From Firmicutes bacterium HGW-Firmicutes-7 (GTDB lineage: Bacteria; Bacillota; Clostridia; Lachnospirales; Vallitaleaceae): a stretch of DNA of 64,000 nt. The notes under the pieces are model-generated. The model was not told where the DNA came from and ran no database searches. It saw nothing but the letters and a program-made list of their open reading frames with translations. Both the position numbers and the translations under genes were made by a program. Numbering within the stretch: the stretch's first letter is position 1; every line of letters begins with the position of its first letter. The stretch spans positions 1-64,000 of the forward strand of contig PGZO01000008.1 in assembly GCA_002841375.1 (NCBI GenBank). Direction: 5' to 3'. This document shows positions 54,486-62,552 of this stretch, piece by piece.

Positions 54486-55598
54486 TCAGCTTATTGATTC
54501 CTCTGTATACTTGTCAAAAAACTGTATTTTATTCAAATCAAGACCAATCTTTATCGTCTCTCCTTCATTTGGCAAGGCTCTAATATCAACTTTTGCAGTA
54601 ATTTCAACATGATAATCGATTGTTAAATATAGATAGGCTTCTGATCCCATCACTTCTGTTGCCTCTACGGTTGCAGTTAACACACTATTCTTTGATGCTT
54701 CTATGAAAACCTCAGAAATATGTATGTTTACTGGTCGAATACCAACAATTATTTGTTTATTAAGATATCCTTTTTCTATAAGTGTCTTTTCCTTACTCTT
54801 AGATAACTGAATGCTTTGATTACCAATCAATAGTTCCACACCCTTATCTGATGAGGTTACTCTTGCTTCGATAAAATTCATGGCAGGCGCACCTATAAAT
54901 TCTGCAACAAACTTGTTTTTTGGTTTTGTATAAAGGTTTAATGGTGAATCTACTTGTTGAATAATTCCCTCTTTCATTACAACAAGTCTCGTTCCTAATG
55001 CCATAGCCTCTTCAAAGTCGTGGGTCACATAGATTACTGTTGTTTGTAGTTTTTTATGTACCTTTGCTAATTCTAATCTCATTTTGACGCGGAGCTTCGT
55101 TTCTAAATTAGACAAAGGCTCGTCCATCAAAAAAACTTTTGGTTGTTTTACAAGGGCCCTTCCCATTGCAACTCTTTGCTGTTGCCCTCCTGATAAAGAG
55201 CTAGGCATCGAATCTAACAACTGCTCAATTCCTAATATCTCAGCTGCTTCAGTAACTCGCTTATGTATTTCTTCCGATGATATTTTTTTAACTTTAAGTC
55301 CATGGGCGATATTTTGATATACTGTCATATCCGGATACATAACAAAATTTTGAAAAACCATAGCAATATCTCTATCAATAGGTTCAATATCATTTGACAA
55401 ATTATTGCCAATGAATAGTGCTCCCTCTGTAACTTCTTCTAATCCAGCAATCATACGTAATGCTGTAGACTTTCCACATCCTGATGGTCCAACAAAAACA
55501 ACAAACTCCTTATCTTCAATTTCTAAGTCCAGATTTTGCACCGCTGTAATGCCATTTGGATAAACCTTTTTAATACCCTTTAAGGAAATATTTGCCAT
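54486..55598 (-). CDS. Sugar ABC transporter ATPase, UgpC/MsmK type (orphan)
   Basis: Energy-coupling ATPase for carbohydrate CUT1 transporters. The 370-residue product has Walker A GPSGCGKSTALRMI (about 37-50), signature LSGGQQQRVAMGRAL (about 134), Walker B FLMDEPLSNLE and YVTHDFEEAMALG. Two C-terminal TOBE/MalK-type domains follow (about 240-370, VGIRPVNIHIS). No permease or binding-protein gene is adjacent, so it is likely a shared multitask ATPase serving several distant transporters, as shown for MsmK/MsmX. It lies upstream of the PucR-type regulator. AGGAG precedes the ATG. Confidence 0.93.
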   Translation of the reverse strand: MANISLKGIKKVYPNGITAVQNLDLEIEDKEFVVFVGPSGCGKSTALRMIAGLEEVTEGALFIGNNLSNDIEPIDRDIAMVFQNFVMYPDMTVYQNIAHGLKVKKISSEEIHKRVTEAAEILGIEQLLDSMPSSLSGGQQQRVAMGRALVKQPKVFLMDEPLSNLETKLRVKMRLELAKVHKKLQTTVIYVTHDFEEAMALGTRLVVMKEGIIQQVDSPLNLYTKPKNKFVAEFIGAPAMNFIEARVTSSDKGVELLIGNQSIQLSKSKEKTLIEKGYLNKQIIVGIRPVNIHISEVFIEASKNSVLTATVEATEVMGSEAYLYLTIDYHVEITAKVDIRALPNEGETIKIGLDLNKIQFFDKYTEESIS

Positions 55599-55760
55599 AT
55601 TCTCCTGCTCCCTATGTCATAATTATACGTGAATTTCTCTTTAGTTACTATACTATAGATATTTTACTTATACCATAGCTTATTCCTACAAAGAAAAACG
55701 ATGGGCTTTGTGTATTTTGCACACCCCATGTATTAATGAATAGATAAGCAAAAAAAAGCA

Positions 55761-55784
55761 AAAAAAAAGTGTCTATTATAGACA
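55761..55784 (-). terminator. Terminator of the YitT gene
   Basis: TGTCTA-TTA-TAGACA (55770-55784), followed on the minus strand by C and eight Ts. Short stem but strong T-run. Confidence 0.7.
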
Positions 55785-55869
55785 ATTATTTTCTTCCTGC
55801 TAGTTACTACATAATAATACTATATACATATTATACTAATTTTATAAAAAACCCTTATTATATTTCTTC

Positions 55870-56733
55870 CTATTCTATGAAACCTTCCCCAAGAACCTCT
55901 CTTACATCTGCAACAATAACAAAAGCATTTTTATCGTGACTTCTCACTATTTCTTTTAATAGCACTATTTGTCTTTGAGAAACAACACATAGCAATACTT
56001 TTTTAGAAATTCCTGTATACATGCCCTCACCATGAAGACCAGTGAGTCCCCGCTCAAGCTTGCAGAATATTTCATTGGTAATTTCCTCTTCCTTTTCAGT
56101 AATAATAAACGCCGCCTTCGCAAAGCTCATGCCTTCTAAAATCGCATCAATGACCTTTACAGATATATATACCGAAATTAATGCATACATAGTCTTTTCT
56201 GGCCCGAATACAAAGAAGCCAAATGCTATAATTATGCCATCTAAAAACATCATGATTTTAGCAATAGAAATATAATTTACAAAGTGCTGAATAATACTTG
56301 CAGCAAGATCTGTTCCTCCTGTTGTCGCAAGGGCATAGAAAACGAGTCCAAGTCCAATACCAGTCAATACTCCACCAAATATACAGCCGAGTAATATATC
56401 TTCTGTTATTGATGGCATTCCTTGTGTTAAATATAAAGCTAAAGATAAATAAAAGGTTGCGAATATACTTCTTCTGCCAAAGCTTTTTCCTTTTACAAAT
56501 ATCGCAGTTAAAAACAGCGGCACATTGATCACAAGATTTGTTATCCAAATAGGTATACCGCCTGTCACTACACTTTCTGTGACTTTTTTAATTATAATCG
56601 CTATTCCTGTAACGCCACCAATAACCATACCCAAATCATCGAAAAACAAATTAATAGCAATTGCTAAAATTGTTGTACCAATGACAATTAGAAGATAGTC
56701 AATTACGGGGGTTTTTCTAATTGTTCCAACCAT
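55870..56733 (-). CDS. YitT family membrane protein (DUF161/DUF2179)
   Basis: A 287-residue membrane protein with about six helices (residues 10-190: VIDYLLIVIGTTILAIAINLFF, GGVTGIAIIIKK, FATFYLSLALYL, GLVFYALATTGGTDLAASII). A C-terminal soluble DUF2179 domain follows (KAAFIITEKEEEITNEIFCKL, RGLTGLHGEGMYTG, KNAFVIVADVREVLGEGF). The family is widespread in Firmicutes with no firm function. GGGAG precedes the ATG. It lies 12 bp after the TagA-like gene, so it probably shares its transcript. Confidence 0.93.
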   Translation of the reverse strand: MVGTIRKTPVIDYLLIVIGTTILAIAINLFFDDLGMVIGGVTGIAIIIKKVTESVVTGGIPIWITNLVINVPLFLTAIFVKGKSFGRRSIFATFYLSLALYLTQGMPSITEDILLGCIFGGVLTGIGLGLVFYALATTGGTDLAASIIQHFVNYISIAKIMMFLDGIIIAFGFFVFGPEKTMYALISVYISVKVIDAILEGMSFAKAAFIITEKEEEITNEIFCKLERGLTGLHGEGMYTGISKKVLLCVVSQRQIVLLKEIVRSHDKNAFVIVADVREVLGEGFIE

Positions 56734-56745
56734 TATTATCTCCCT

Positions 56746-57483
56746 TTATATATACTCTTTGCGATGTTTAACCACTTCCAATAAGAAAATTGGCAATTTC
56801 ATCATTCTTTTAAATCGTGTAGGTTGTGTAATTAGTCTATAAAACCATTCTAATCCTAGCTTAATAAAGATCTTCGGCGCTCTCTTAACTTCTCCCGACA
56901 TCACATCAAAGCTTCCACCAATACCAATACAAACCTTTACATCTAGCATCTCAATATTCTCAAATATCCATTTTTCTTGCCTTGGCGCACCTAAGCCAAT
57001 AAGCAATAAATCTGGCTTTAGTTGGTTTATTTCGAATCGTATTTTTTTTTCCTCTTCTTGATCAAAATACCCATCATGTATCCCAATGATTTTCAATCCC
57101 TTATGCAAGCTCATCATTTTTTTTGCCGCCTTTTTTGCAACACCCGGCGATGCACCAAAAAAGTAAGCAGTCTTATTCGTATTTTTTATATTTTCAAATA
57201 TATTCTGCACCAAATCATATCCTGCTACTCTTTCAGGTAATGGATGCTTAATAATTTTAGCACCAATTACAACGCCAATACCATCCGCAACAGTCAGATC
57301 ACCTTTATTGATTATATGTAAAAAGTCTCTATTTTTGGTAGCTTCCATTACGATTTCTGGATTAGCCGTAAAAATCATTCTTTTTTTATCATCATTCAAA
57401 AAACCTAAAGTCTTTTTAGTTGCTTCATTAGTCGTAACCGCATCAAAATGAACACCTAATATATTAATTTTATTGTTTTTCAT
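56746..57483 (-). CDS. WecG/TagA/CpsF glycosyltransferase
   Basis: Transfers an amino sugar (ManNAc in TagA) to an undecaprenyl-linked GlcNAc, an early step in wall teichoic acid or similar polymers. The 245-residue product has INILGVHFDAVT, FTANPEIVMEA, TVADGIGVVIGAKI (with the catalytic-base Asp of TagA), YFFGASPGVAKKAAKKM, GIHDGYFDQEEE, LLLIGLGAPRQEKWI and CIGIGGSFDVMSGEVKRAP. The C-terminal membrane-association helices with Arg-rich segment are present (EWFYRLITQPTRFKRM). Clustered with two LCP ligases, so wall-glycopolymer synthesis is the likely role; the exact sugar is unknown. Confidence 0.92.
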   Translation of the reverse strand: MKNNKINILGVHFDAVTTNEATKKTLGFLNDDKKRMIFTANPEIVMEATKNRDFLHIINKGDLTVADGIGVVIGAKIIKHPLPERVAGYDLVQNIFENIKNTNKTAYFFGASPGVAKKAAKKMMSLHKGLKIIGIHDGYFDQEEEKKIRFEINQLKPDLLLIGLGAPRQEKWIFENIEMLDVKVCIGIGGSFDVMSGEVKRAPKIFIKLGLEWFYRLITQPTRFKRMMKLPIFLLEVVKHRKEYI

Positions 57484-57521
57484 TAAAAGCTCTCCTAAAC
57501 TATTTAGTTTTTAGCAACCTA

Positions 57522-58076
57522 TTATTGAAGCGTATAATTGCCTTGAACCATAATAAAGCTCTTTTTTGTTATTGATAATCCTCTACCATCTGCCCTTGGA
57601 ACAATTAACAAATGGTTTAAATCAACAATTGCTTCTCCTTTAACATCTTTACCGCTCGTAACATCTGAGATTCCATCACCAGCTGAATTTGCAATGACCT
57701 TTGCTTCTCCCGAACGAACAATAAACTCGGTGCTCTCTGAACCAATAATGGTTTTTCCTGCTGCAACCTCAACCACAACAAAACCTTTTGAGATACTAAC
57801 ACCATCCGAGGCAATTACTGCAAGTTTACTATCTATATATTTATATACATCCGTCATATTTGTTGGTTGTGCTGTTCCAGTCCCACCAGGTTGACCTAAC
57901 ATTAATTGAACTTCTTCTACCAGGTCACTATTTAATTTATCAACATAGCTTTTTGTTACCAAAGGATCCGCTACAGAGCCTGGATCACTACCCGCAGCAT
58001 TGACTCTATCATATACAACACCAATAGTTAATAACACCACCGCACAGACTATAACCATAATAAACTTCTTTTTCAT
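57522..58076 (-). CDS. Secreted or anchored protein of unknown function
   Basis: A 184-residue protein with a signal or anchor segment (about 4-22, FIMVIVCAVVLLTIGVVYD) and then the motif ADPLVTKSYVDKLNSDLVEE. The same kind of segment occurs in other clostridial envelope proteins. A beta-rich C-terminal half follows (GFVVVEVAAGKTIIGSESTEFIVRSGEA, DLNHLLIVPRADGRGL). No enzyme motif. It begins right after the LCP gene stop (2 bp apart), so it belongs to the wall-polymer operon. It may be an accessory factor of LCP ligation; this is inference. Confidence 0.75.
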   Translation of the reverse strand: MKKKFIMVIVCAVVLLTIGVVYDRVNAAGSDPGSVADPLVTKSYVDKLNSDLVEEVQLMLGQPGGTGTAQPTNMTDVYKYIDSKLAVIASDGVSISKGFVVVEVAAGKTIIGSESTEFIVRSGEAKVIANSAGDGISDVTSGKDVKGEAIVDLNHLLIVPRADGRGLSITKKSFIMVQGNYTLQ

Positions 58077-58077
58077 A

Positions 58078-59376
58078 TTATTTTACCTCGCTTTCTCCTA
58101 AAACAATTATTATTTCGTTATCTTCATTCAATAGATTCTCTCTCACTTCTAATGAGGTGTTTTCAAAGTACATTTCCAATTCTTGTCCAACCTTTTCATT
58201 GGGAACAATTAACCTAGTAATACGAACAGGCTTTTCAGTATAATCAACAGCTTCAGATACCGAATATCCAGCTTCTTGCAAGATTCCTTTATATTTTGCA
58301 GCAAGACCTGCTGTATATGTACCATTTTGCATTGAAATATTTAAGGTTTTAACATCTATTACTTCTTCTTCAATTTCTTTTTCAGTATCTTCAGCAATAC
58401 TATCTACTGTAGCATTCAATATATTATCCAATAAAGCCTTTGTTAAAACTTCATCATGAATAAAGAAGGATCTTCCTATATACTTAGTTTCTCCTGGCAG
58501 GGTTTCTATGGCTATATTTTCTGCTGATAAATCATCTATATAGTTTACATAATCAATCGCATTTAAAAAATCTGTATCAACATACACAAATACTGACTTA
58601 GCAATATTTAAAATATTTATTTTATTTTCTGTCGTTAATAATTTATCCATAAATGATTTCATAAATTCATGCTGTGTTTCTATTCTACCCAAATCTCCAT
58701 TAGCATAACCCTTTCTGTAACGAACAAGTTGTTCTGCTTGATCTCCATCAATATATTGAATACCAGCATCTAAATCAATACGCAATCCTTGAATTGGATC
58801 CGAATATTTCATATTAAATGGAATATCGACTTCAATTGGTCCAACAATATCAACAATTTTCTTGAATCCATCAAGATCTAAACTAACATAATAATCAATA
58901 TCTACATCAAAAGTCTCTTCAATAATCCTTACGGAAGCATCATTTCTATGTTCAGGTTGGAAATATGCAGGCACTTCATTAATTTTAATCGTTTGATCAA
59001 CGCCACTTCTTCTTTCTTGGATATCTGCATACATATCATCTGGAATTGTAACCATTGTGTCCCTTGGAATAGAAACAATATTTATTTTATTCGTTAGGTT
59101 ATTAAAAAACAACAGCATAACTACATCTGTTCTATAGTTATCTTTATCTAGTCCAAAAATGGCAAAAGTTGATATTTTTTCAAGTTCTTCTTCTACTTTC
59201 TCTTTGCCTTTACCAATCTTTATATCAGCTTGTCCAATGTTTTTACTAATTAATAGATATACCCCTGTACCTAATCCAATAACAATAATTAGTGTCATAA
59301 ACGCTAATACAAATACTTTTAGAAACTTACTTAATAATCTATTCTTTTTCTTCTTATTCTGCCCTTTTCTAGCCAC
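58078..59376 (-). CDS. LCP (LytR-CpsA-Psr) wall-polymer ligase with LytR_C domain
   Basis: Attaches anionic polymers to peptidoglycan. The 432-residue product has a basic start (ARKGQNKKKKNRLLSK), one membrane helix (about 20-42) and the LCP domain (about 75-310). LCP motifs: YRTDVVMLL, VSIPRDTMVTIPD (catalytic Arg-Asp), DYYVSLDLDGFKKIVDIVGPI, DGDQAEQLVRYRKGYANGDLGRI (the DRxQRQ-type arginines). A C-terminal LytR_C-like domain follows (about 340-430, LNISMQNGTYTAGLAAKYK). GTG start with GGAGG 6 nt upstream. Confidence 0.94.
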   Translation of the reverse strand: MARKGQNKKKKNRLLSKFLKVFVLAFMTLIIVIGLGTGVYLLISKNIGQADIKIGKGKEKVEEELEKISTFAIFGLDKDNYRTDVVMLLFFNNLTNKINIVSIPRDTMVTIPDDMYADIQERRSGVDQTIKINEVPAYFQPEHRNDASVRIIEETFDVDIDYYVSLDLDGFKKIVDIVGPIEVDIPFNMKYSDPIQGLRIDLDAGIQYIDGDQAEQLVRYRKGYANGDLGRIETQHEFMKSFMDKLLTTENKINILNIAKSVFVYVDTDFLNAIDYVNYIDDLSAENIAIETLPGETKYIGRSFFIHDEVLTKALLDNILNATVDSIAEDTEKEIEEEVIDVKTLNISMQNGTYTAGLAAKYKGILQEAGYSVSEAVDYTEKPVRITRLIVPNEKVGQELEMYFENTSLEVRENLLNEDNEIIIVLGESEVK

Positions 59377-59436
59377 TTGTTGCCTCCTGTAACCCTTGTT
59401 GTATTCTTACTAATACCTATTTTAAACATTTTAAAA

Positions 59437-60450
59437 TCATGGTGTTACTTGACCATTTTCATCATTCATTGCCTCTCCAACTGTGTCTGGAGTTCCTTCT
59501 AATAAAGTATTTACAACTTCATGTGCTTCGTCTAAATCCCATTTTTGATACCATATATCATCTATCTTATCTCCATATGATGGAATAGTAACCATATTCG
59601 TTGTACTTAAAACCTTATTTACATCTAATTCAAAAATGTACTCTACATATTGTAATGCTAAAACTAAGCCAAAGTCTGCTTCGAAATTTTTAAAACCTAT
59701 CGTGGCTAGTTCTTTAACTTTCGAAAAATCATTAACATCCATTATTTCATCAAATAATGCAGCGATGAAATCTTGTTGTACTTTAATACGTTGCAAATCG
59801 CCCATTTTATATTGTCTATATCTAACAAGTTGTTCTGCTTTGTCGCCATCTAATACTTGGAGACCTTCTTGTAAATCAATATACAAATCCTGATATGCAT
59901 CATTATAATACATACGTTCAGGAACATAAAATTCTACTCCGCCTACAACATCAATAAAATCACTAAACCCATCAACATCGATACGTGCCATATAATCTAT
60001 TTCAAGCCCTGTTATAATACTCACAATTTCCTGTAAGTCTCGTAGCGCCTGTTTGTTTTTCCCTGTTAAATTAAAAACTTCATTAACCTTACAATATAGA
60101 ACATTATTATCAGGGTTTCCTTTCTTTATATGTTTAAATTCCTCCTGTCTAAAATCAATTTCCAAGTCTCTTGGAACCGATACTACTTTGATTTCACCTT
60201 TATCAACATCCATTACGCCAACCATCAGCACCTCTGTTAGACCATCGTTTGATCCTATTAATAATCCTGTAAAAGATTCTAATTGATCACTCGTTTCTTC
60301 GCCGCCTAGATCGTTGTCATTAACATCTATATCTTTTGTATTATTGTTATTAATGTTTATGTTATCTACTGTTGCACTAATTAAAGATACCGCTAAAATC
60401 ATTGCTGTAACTGCAATTAATGCTATCAGTAACCTATCCTGCTTTTTCAT
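59437..60450 (-). CDS. LCP (LytR-CpsA-Psr) family protein, short form
   Basis: Second LCP ligase, 337 residues: membrane helix (about 8-28, LIALIAVTAMILAVSLISAT), an Asn/Asp-rich linker, then the LCP domain. LCP motifs: LTEVLMVGVMDVDKG, VVSVPRDLEIDFR, DYMARIDVDGFSDFIDVVGG, LDGDKAEQLVRYRQYKMGDLQRI. No LytR_C domain is present; the tail is a short acidic stretch. It resembles the upstream end of the operon with the other LCP gene 60 bp away, so the pair probably arose by duplication. GGAGG lies before the ATG. Confidence 0.92.
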   Translation of the reverse strand: MKKQDRLLIALIAVTAMILAVSLISATVDNININNNNTKDIDVNDNDLGGEETSDQLESFTGLLIGSNDGLTEVLMVGVMDVDKGEIKVVSVPRDLEIDFRQEEFKHIKKGNPDNNVLYCKVNEVFNLTGKNKQALRDLQEIVSIITGLEIDYMARIDVDGFSDFIDVVGGVEFYVPERMYYNDAYQDLYIDLQEGLQVLDGDKAEQLVRYRQYKMGDLQRIKVQQDFIAALFDEIMDVNDFSKVKELATIGFKNFEADFGLVLALQYVEYIFELDVNKVLSTTNMVTIPSYGDKIDDIWYQKWDLDEAHEVVNTLLEGTPDTVGEAMNDENGQVTP

Positions 60451-60628
60451 TCTTATTTGCCTCCAAATATCTTAGTTATCCTACTTCTTTTTTATAACAA
60501 TAAGTTCCACAAACATTATACTACATTTATTTTAAAAAACCATACCTTTTAAAAAATTTAATATAATTATCATAAAAACGTCATGTTCACGTTATAGTTC
60601 ATCTTCTTACCAATTTATGATATACTAT

Positions 60629-60821
60629 GATTATCATTCAAAAAGTATTAGTATCACTTTTACGTACAAAATATAGTACATCAATGTTTTTGGATTACTA
60701 TATTTTGTAGGTAAATTAGTGATTCTTACTTTATGGATGACATCATAGGATTATCATTCAAAAAGTATTAGTATCACTTTTACGTACAAAATATAGTACA
60801 TCAACGTTTTTAGATTACTAT
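60629..60821 (+). repeat. 73-bp direct repeat, 120-bp period, before nfo
   Basis: Copies at 60629-60701 and 60749-60821 differ at two positions (T/C at 60685/60805, G/A at 60692/60812). In copy 1, TACAAAATATAGTA (60665-60678) and TACTATATTTTGTA (60696-60709) form a perfect 14-bp inverted repeat. Copy 2 lost the second arm. The 450-bp space 60451-60903 contains no gene. Confidence 0.9.
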
Positions 60822-60903
60822 TATTATGACCATTTAGTGAGTTTTATTTATAGAAGATGTTTCATAACGCTAATTACAAAACAAATGAAAGGATGGAAAC
60901 GAT

Positions 60904-61767
60904 ATGGCATTATACATTGGTTCACACGTATCTATGAGTGGTGGTCTTATTGCTGCCGCTAAAGAAGCGCATTCATATGGTGCAAATACCTTTATGATTT
61001 ATACAGGTGCGCCACAAAACACACTAAGAAAACCGATATCAGAATTAAAAATTGAAGAAGGAAAACTTTTTATGGAGGAAAATGGACTTAGCAATATTGT
61101 AGTTCATGCTCCATATATTATTAACCTAGCATCTTTTAAAAGCTCTATCTATAATCTTGCCAAAAGCTTTCTAAAAACTGAAATAGAACGAACACAGGCT
61201 CTTGGTGCTGGTTATTTAGTTCTTCACCCTGGTGCATACACCGAAATGGATGCTGAATATGGCATAAACAGAATTATCGAAGCACTCAATGAAGTGTTAA
61301 CAAAAGATATGAACCTCTATCTTTGTCTTGAAACTATGTCTGGAAAAGGCAGTGAAATTGGTCGTAACTTCAGCGAACTAGCTGCAATTATTAAAGGCGT
61401 TGAGTTGAAGGAAAAACTTGGTATTTGCTTTGACACATGTCATACTCATGATAGTGGATATGATATTATCAACGATTTTGAAGGTGTTATGGATGAATTT
61501 GATTCTACTATTGGATTTAATTACTTAAAAGTCTTTCATATTAATGGGTCACTTAATGCAAATGGCGCCAGAAAGGATAGACATGCAAACCTCGGTGCTA
61601 CACCTGACAATCCTAAAGGAAAAGACATGATTGGATTAGATGCAATCTATAATATTATTCAGCACCCGATTTGTCAAGACAAGCCTCTAATATTGGAAAC
61701 TCCTTGGTTAGATGCTAAAACTAATTTATATAAAGAAGAAATTGCTTTACTTAGAGGTGGTAAATAA
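60904..61767 (+). CDS. nfo: Endonuclease IV (AP endonuclease)
   Basis: Zinc-dependent apurinic/apyrimidinic endonuclease of base-excision repair. The 287-residue product has [20 protein letters not shown] (first zinc His), [20 protein letters not shown] (His, near 110), [13 protein letters not shown] (metal Glu), [13 protein letters not shown] (Asp and His), [20 protein letters not shown] (His, Asp) and LILETPW (Glu). All nine ligands seem present. SD AAAGGATGG upstream. Gene end overlaps the SDR start by 1 bp (TAATG). Confidence 0.96.
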   Translation: MALYIGSHVSMSGGLIAAAKEAHSYGANTFMIYTGAPQNTLRKPISELKIEEGKLFMEENGLSNIVVHAPYIINLASFKSSIYNLAKSFLKTEIERTQALGAGYLVLHPGAYTEMDAEYGINRIIEALNEVLTKDMNLYLCLETMSGKGSEIGRNFSELAAIIKGVELKEKLGICFDTCHTHDSGYDIINDFEGVMDEFDSTIGFNYLKVFHINGSLNANGARKDRHANLGATPDNPKGKDMIGLDAIYNIIQHPICQDKPLILETPWLDAKTNLYKEEIALLRGGK

Positions 61768-62501
61768 TGTCTTCAAAAACTGTGCTCATTACTGGTGCTT
61801 CTAGAGGTATTGGCAAAGCCATTGCATTGGAATTTGCAAAAAAATCTTATAATATAATTATTAACTGTTCAAGTAGTTTCAAAGAACTCTTAGAAGTTGC
61901 TGAAGAAATAAAAGCCCTCGGAACGAATTGCCTTCCGATCATGGCTGATGTTTCTGATTTCCATGCCGTAACAAATATGTTTCAAGAGATTGAGGTTGTT
62001 TTTCCATTTATCGATTGTGTAGTAAATAATGCTGGTATTTCACATGTTGGTTTGTTTACTGAAACGACACCCGAGACTTGGAATAAGGTTATTAGCACAA
62101 ATTTAACCTCTCTATATAATGTATGTTATCATGCAGTACCTAAAATGATTCATCATCATTCTGGATCAATTATTAATATTTCTTCTATCTGGGGTGTATG
62201 TGGTGCATCTTTAGAAGTGGCCTATTCTGCCTCAAAAAGCGGAATTCATGGTTTCACACAAGCACTAGCTAAAGAACTGGGCCCAAGTCATATTAGAGTT
62301 AATGCAATTGCCTGTGGTGCTATTGATACCCGTATGAATAACTGGTTAGATGATGAAGAAAAAAAAGCATTTGAAGCTTCTATTTCCCTTAATAGGTTTG
62401 GCAAAACATCTGAAGTTGCTGAACTAGCTTATTATCTTGCTTCTGACAATTCAAGTTATTTAACTGGGCAAATTATTAAACTGGATGGCGGCATAGTATA
62501 A
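61767..62501 (+). CDS. SDR-family oxidoreductase (FabG-like)
   Basis: A short-chain dehydrogenase of 244 residues, probably NADPH-dependent. It has the glycine-rich loop TGASRGIGKAIALEF (about 8-22), NNAG, the catalytic Ser in IINISSIWGVCGAS, Tyr-x3-Lys in VAYSASKSG (about 150), NAIACGAIDTRM and LTGQIIKLDGG. It resembles FabG (3-oxoacyl-ACP reductase), but a fatty-acid operon is absent, so the substrate is open. Overlap with nfo suggests translation coupling, an unexplained pairing. Confidence 0.88.
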   Translation: MSSKTVLITGASRGIGKAIALEFAKKSYNIIINCSSSFKELLEVAEEIKALGTNCLPIMADVSDFHAVTNMFQEIEVVFPFIDCVVNNAGISHVGLFTETTPETWNKVISTNLTSLYNVCYHAVPKMIHHHSGSIINISSIWGVCGASLEVAYSASKSGIHGFTQALAKELGPSHIRVNAIACGAIDTRMNNWLDDEEKKAFEASISLNRFGKTSEVAELAYYLASDNSSYLTGQIIKLDGGIV

Positions 62502-62504
62502 AAA

Positions 62505-62546
62505 AACAAGGCGAAAAGGTCATGAACCTTTTCGCCTTGTTTTTTA
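62505..62546. terminator. Bidirectional terminator between convergent genes
   Basis: A perfect 16-bp stem (62505-62520 with 62526-62541, 5-nt loop) with T-runs on both strands, between the SDR gene and the amidase. Confidence 0.95.
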
Positions 62547-62552
62547 CAGTTT

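Noticed and set aside
55599-55869. cre (CcpA) site or good promoter before the MsmK-type gene
   Set aside because: A TATAAT is present at 55622-55627, but the -35 is poor; no 14-bp cre palindrome was found.
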